NCBI RefSeq assembly: GCF_018885265.1
Contig: NZ_CP076538.1
Coordinates: 3,632,001-3,696,000, forward strand
Length of the DNA: 64,000 nucleotides
From: Amycolatopsis aidingensis
GTDB taxonomy: Bacteria > Actinomycetota > Actinomycetes > Mycobacteriales > Pseudonocardiaceae
Reading direction: 5' to 3'
Below, piece by piece: positions 62,106 through 64,000 of the stretch. Within the stretch, counting starts at the first letter, position 1, and each line of letters starts with the position of its first letter. The position numbers and the translations under genes are program-made. The notes beneath the pieces were generated by a model. That model ran no database searches and was not told the DNA's origin. It worked only from the letters and a program-made list of their open reading frames with translations.

Positions 62106-63050
62106 TTAGTCGTTCCCGTAATCGGGCTCGTCGGGGAGGTAGTCGTCGACGTCGCCCTCGACTTCAAATTGAGTGTCCAGTTCCGCCTGGTTGATAAGGT
62201 CGTAGCTATTCAAGATCAACTGGCAGAATGGGCAACTGAAGTAGTCGGCGCCGACGGTCAGGGTCACCGAGGTGTCGTCCCAGTCGCTGACCTCATACTC
62301 CTCAGGCCCGTAACCGGTGACCTCCGGGTAGTTGATCTCCACGTCCACCACTTCGTCGCCTTCGAGGAGTCCGATCGAGCCGCAAGCAGGACAAGTCGTA
62401 GCCTCGCTGTGGGCCATCTGCGCTGATAACGAGTGTCCCGTCTTCCACTCGGCGGTCACCTTCGCGGAGAGGGTCCCGTCGAGCCATTGCTGTCGGCGCT
62501 GTTTGGCCCTCTCGATCAACGCCTCGGTACGTTGCTCGAGATTTCTGGCATTCTGTTCGAGATACGCGGTTACCGTGCGTTCGCGATCGGCGCCCACCAA
62601 CTCCTCAATGTCACGATCAAGCGCTGTGACCAGGGTGGCAGCCTGCGCCCAGTATCGGGGCCACCAGGCGTGCGGCGGGATCGCCAGGAAGCCGACTCCA
62701 CTGCTGTGAAGATACTCGTTTCGCCCATTGATGATCTTCATGGCTTCTGCCTGGTCGAATGGCTTAAACGCCTTGTGACAACGAGCCATTAGGGTTTTTG
62801 CACGCACAGAGGTGAACCTGGCGTCCCCCTGGATGAGTCCGCTTGCGATGAGGAGGTTAGTGCCCTCCTCGTTCGGTTCCGCGATCAAGAGCGGTGAGAC
62901 GCGGGAGAGGGCAGCCTTGGCCAACAGTTCGAGTGCCAGGGCGGACCAGAGCGCCTGCTCGTCGAATGACCTGACTCCGTCGTCCATCGCACGGTTGATG
63001 AACAGCTTCGCCTTGATCCAGAGGGATTCGTGGTCGAATGGTTTGGTCAT
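62106..63050 (-). CDS. Zinc-ribbon-containing protein coupled to the oxygenase gene
   Basis: 314 residues from ATG 63050, overlapping the upstream stop (ATGA). The N-terminal part is helical: SLWIKAKLFINRAMDDGVRS, ALWSALALELLAKAALSR and KIINGRNEYLHSSGVGF, a layout like HEPN-type proteins (R-x4-H in RNEYLH). A coiled coil (residues about 160-200) and a C-terminal zinc ribbon follow: CPACGSIGLLEGDEVVDVE, then YFSCPFCQLILNSYD. HEPN similarity would suggest an RNase, but only the pattern supports it. Translationally linked to the 2OG oxygenase. Confidence 0.6.
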   Translation of the reverse strand: MTKPFDHESLWIKAKLFINRAMDDGVRSFDEQALWSALALELLAKAALSRVSPLLIAEPNEEGTNLLIASGLIQGDARFTSVRAKTLMARCHKAFKPFDQAEAMKIINGRNEYLHSSGVGFLAIPPHAWWPRYWAQAATLVTALDRDIEELVGADRERTVTAYLEQNARNLEQRTEALIERAKQRRQQWLDGTLSAKVTAEWKTGHSLSAQMAHSEATTCPACGSIGLLEGDEVVDVEINYPEVTGYGPEEYEVSDWDDTSVTLTVGADYFSCPFCQLILNSYDLINQAELDTQFEVEGDVDDYLPDEPDYGND

Positions 63051-63685
63051 GACGCCTCGCGGTTCAGACGGAAGCTGACTCGTTGGATTTCTCGCTGCGG
63101 CTCGTGGGCGGCCGAAGCTCGGGCATGCAGGACTCGACGATTGTCGATGAAGAGCACTTGGCCCGGTTCGTTCCACTGGTACTCGGTCGCGGCACTCGCT
63201 GCATCCTCGAAGAATTGCACTGTTTGATGTGCGCGTGCGTCGCTCGGCAGCATGCAGCCCGGGTCATAACGCAGCCGACCTTGCGCATATGCCGTGGTGA
63301 AGAAGCTATCGTTCCCCCTGCCGATCAGAAAGACGCCATGCTGCACGAATCCTGGCACTCCGCCGACATTGTTCCAGAGAAGCGTTGGTGTCGTACTGGT
63401 AGTTTCGCAGGTGAGGACCACGATGTCGGGAGGTTCCGGCAGGTGGGCGCCATCGGTATGCAGAGGTTGAGCGCCTTTGCCATAGCGTGCGCTCAGGGAG
63501 TTGGGGGCCGCGTCAGCCGGGTCGAGCGGCCGCAGAGTAGCGACGGCTGAAGCGCCACGACGTATAGGCACCGGGGTCCATCCAAGCATCTTGGCGTCGA
63601 ACTGCACCTGATCGATGCGCCCCTGAGCTGTCGCCCACCCTGTGTTCCTGCTCCTACTGAGCAGATCCTCCAACATCCGAGCCAT
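63047..63685 (-). CDS. TauD/clavaminate synthase-like 2OG-Fe(II) oxygenase
   Basis: 212 residues, ATG 63685. Double-stranded beta-helix oxygenase: the metal triad is His76/Asp78 in PLHTDGAHLP and His187 in RRVLHARA, with Arg206 in VSFRLN for 2-oxoglutarate binding. It is shorter than most TauD proteins (about 270-300), lacking part of the N-terminus, so the start may lie further upstream or the protein is a compact form. It oxidises an unknown substrate with Fe(II) and 2-oxoglutarate. Its stop overlaps the start of the zinc-ribbon gene, so both are made together. Confidence 0.8.
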   Translation of the reverse strand: MARMLEDLLSRSRNTGWATAQGRIDQVQFDAKMLGWTPVPIRRGASAVATLRPLDPADAAPNSLSARYGKGAQPLHTDGAHLPEPPDIVVLTCETTSTTPTLLWNNVGGVPGFVQHGVFLIGRGNDSFFTTAYAQGRLRYDPGCMLPSDARAHQTVQFFEDAASAATEYQWNEPGQVLFIDNRRVLHARASAAHEPQREIQRVSFRLNREAS

Positions 63686-63865
63686 GCGGCAATCTTGACC
63701 GATGCTGTCCTGGTCCCGCCACCGGCCTTGAGATCGGGCACGGTTGGCACTGTGTCCCGGTCTCCGCCCACTGAGTGTCGATGTAGGGGCGGATGGGCTT
63801 CGCGCTCGGATGAACCCGGTCCGTGTCGGGTGACCGACAGTCCGGTCGCTCGGCGGGTGGACGCT

Positions 63866-64000
63866 CTAGCCAACGAGGTTCTCGGCGTAGGCGTCCAGAA
63901 GCGTGCGCAGTGCCTTGTCGTGAGGCCGTGTGCAGGGCTTCTGGAAGCGGGCCAGAGGCGTAGCCGCTGATCCGCTAGGTGTTGCGCTGCTCGGCGGGTT
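63866..64000 (-). CDS. C-terminal end of an unidentified gene cut by the right window edge
   Basis: An open minus frame of 44 codons enters from the right edge and ends at TAG 63866. The end reads LARFQKPCTRPHDKALRTLL and DAYAENLVG, which looks like a normal soluble protein C-terminus. Too short to assign. Confidence 0.4.
   Translation of the reverse strand, partial: NPPSSATPSGSAATPLARFQKPCTRPHDKALRTLLDAYAENLVG

Noticed and set aside
61746..62194. Short plus-strand frames between the coiled-coil and zinc-ribbon genes
   Set aside because: No start signals and no recognisable motifs; several overlap each other.

Overview
The window is high-GC actinomycete DNA: many GTG/TTG starts, GC-rich third positions, actinomycete-only families (DUF397, TcpC-like, replication-relaxation, NB-ARC/TPR regulators) and a type I-E CRISPR repeat of the actinobacterial kind. 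A member of the Pseudonocardiaceae or a relative is plausible, but this is inference. Almost everything reads as accessory genome: several integrated elements nested or abutting one another, with many decayed remnants between intact modules.

Layout. (1) 1-931: a visibly AT-richer TIR-domain gene on the minus strand runs off the left edge. (2) 1.4-4.2 kb: a serine recombinase with a one-base frameshift, a tRNA-like 3'-end sequence, and IS481- and ISL3-type transposase relics. (3) 4.5-15.5 kb: a catabolic island. An AraC regulator precedes a forward operon (FAD monooxygenase, alpha/beta hydrolase, maleylacetate reductase, hydroxyquinol-type intradiol dioxygenase, cupin). Converging on it is a minus-strand operon for a three-subunit molybdenum hydroxylase plus a carboxymuconolactone-decarboxylase-like protein. 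Together they fit hydroxylation of an aromatic compound down to hydroxyquinol, ring cleavage and reduction to 3-oxoadipate. The same 15-nt tRNA-Leu-like 3' end flanks the island at 3475 and 17189. (4) 15.8-18.8 kb: a dead serine recombinase, an att-like tRNA fragment, a tyrosine integrase and an AbrB-like partner. (5) 19-50 kb: an integrative conjugative element backbone: sigma-like regulator, TcpC-like, pilin-like and TcpE-like proteins, VirB4 ATPase, VirB6-like protein, transglycosylase/NlpC, TraG/HerA-like ATPase, replication-relaxation protein, ParB-like protein.

The TraG-like gene is interrupted: its N-terminal piece ends at 29273 and homologous sequence resumes at about 45.04 kb. The 15.8 kb between holds cargo: two sigma-factor/membrane-protein pairs, two secreted NucA/NucB-type nucleases each followed by a member of one small-protein family (candidate immunity), secreted and lipoprotein genes, a two-repeat CRISPR, and IS630, metallo-hydrolase and phage relics.

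(6) 49.3-57.5 kb: element cargo. Two large proteins share an N-terminal tag (MGTNSKAAHA). One carries a HipA/PI3K-like kinase motif; the other ends in a possible ADP-ribosyltransferase-like domain. Downstream lie an RHH regulator and an ADP-ribosylglycohydrolase, transcribed divergently across two palindromic operators. A bipartite motif with fixed 13-nt spacing occurs upstream of three element genes. (7) 57.5-64 kb: NB-ARC/TPR regulator with DUF397 partner, a membrane coiled-coil protein, a coupled zinc-ribbon protein and 2OG-Fe(II) oxygenase pair, and a partial gene at the right edge.
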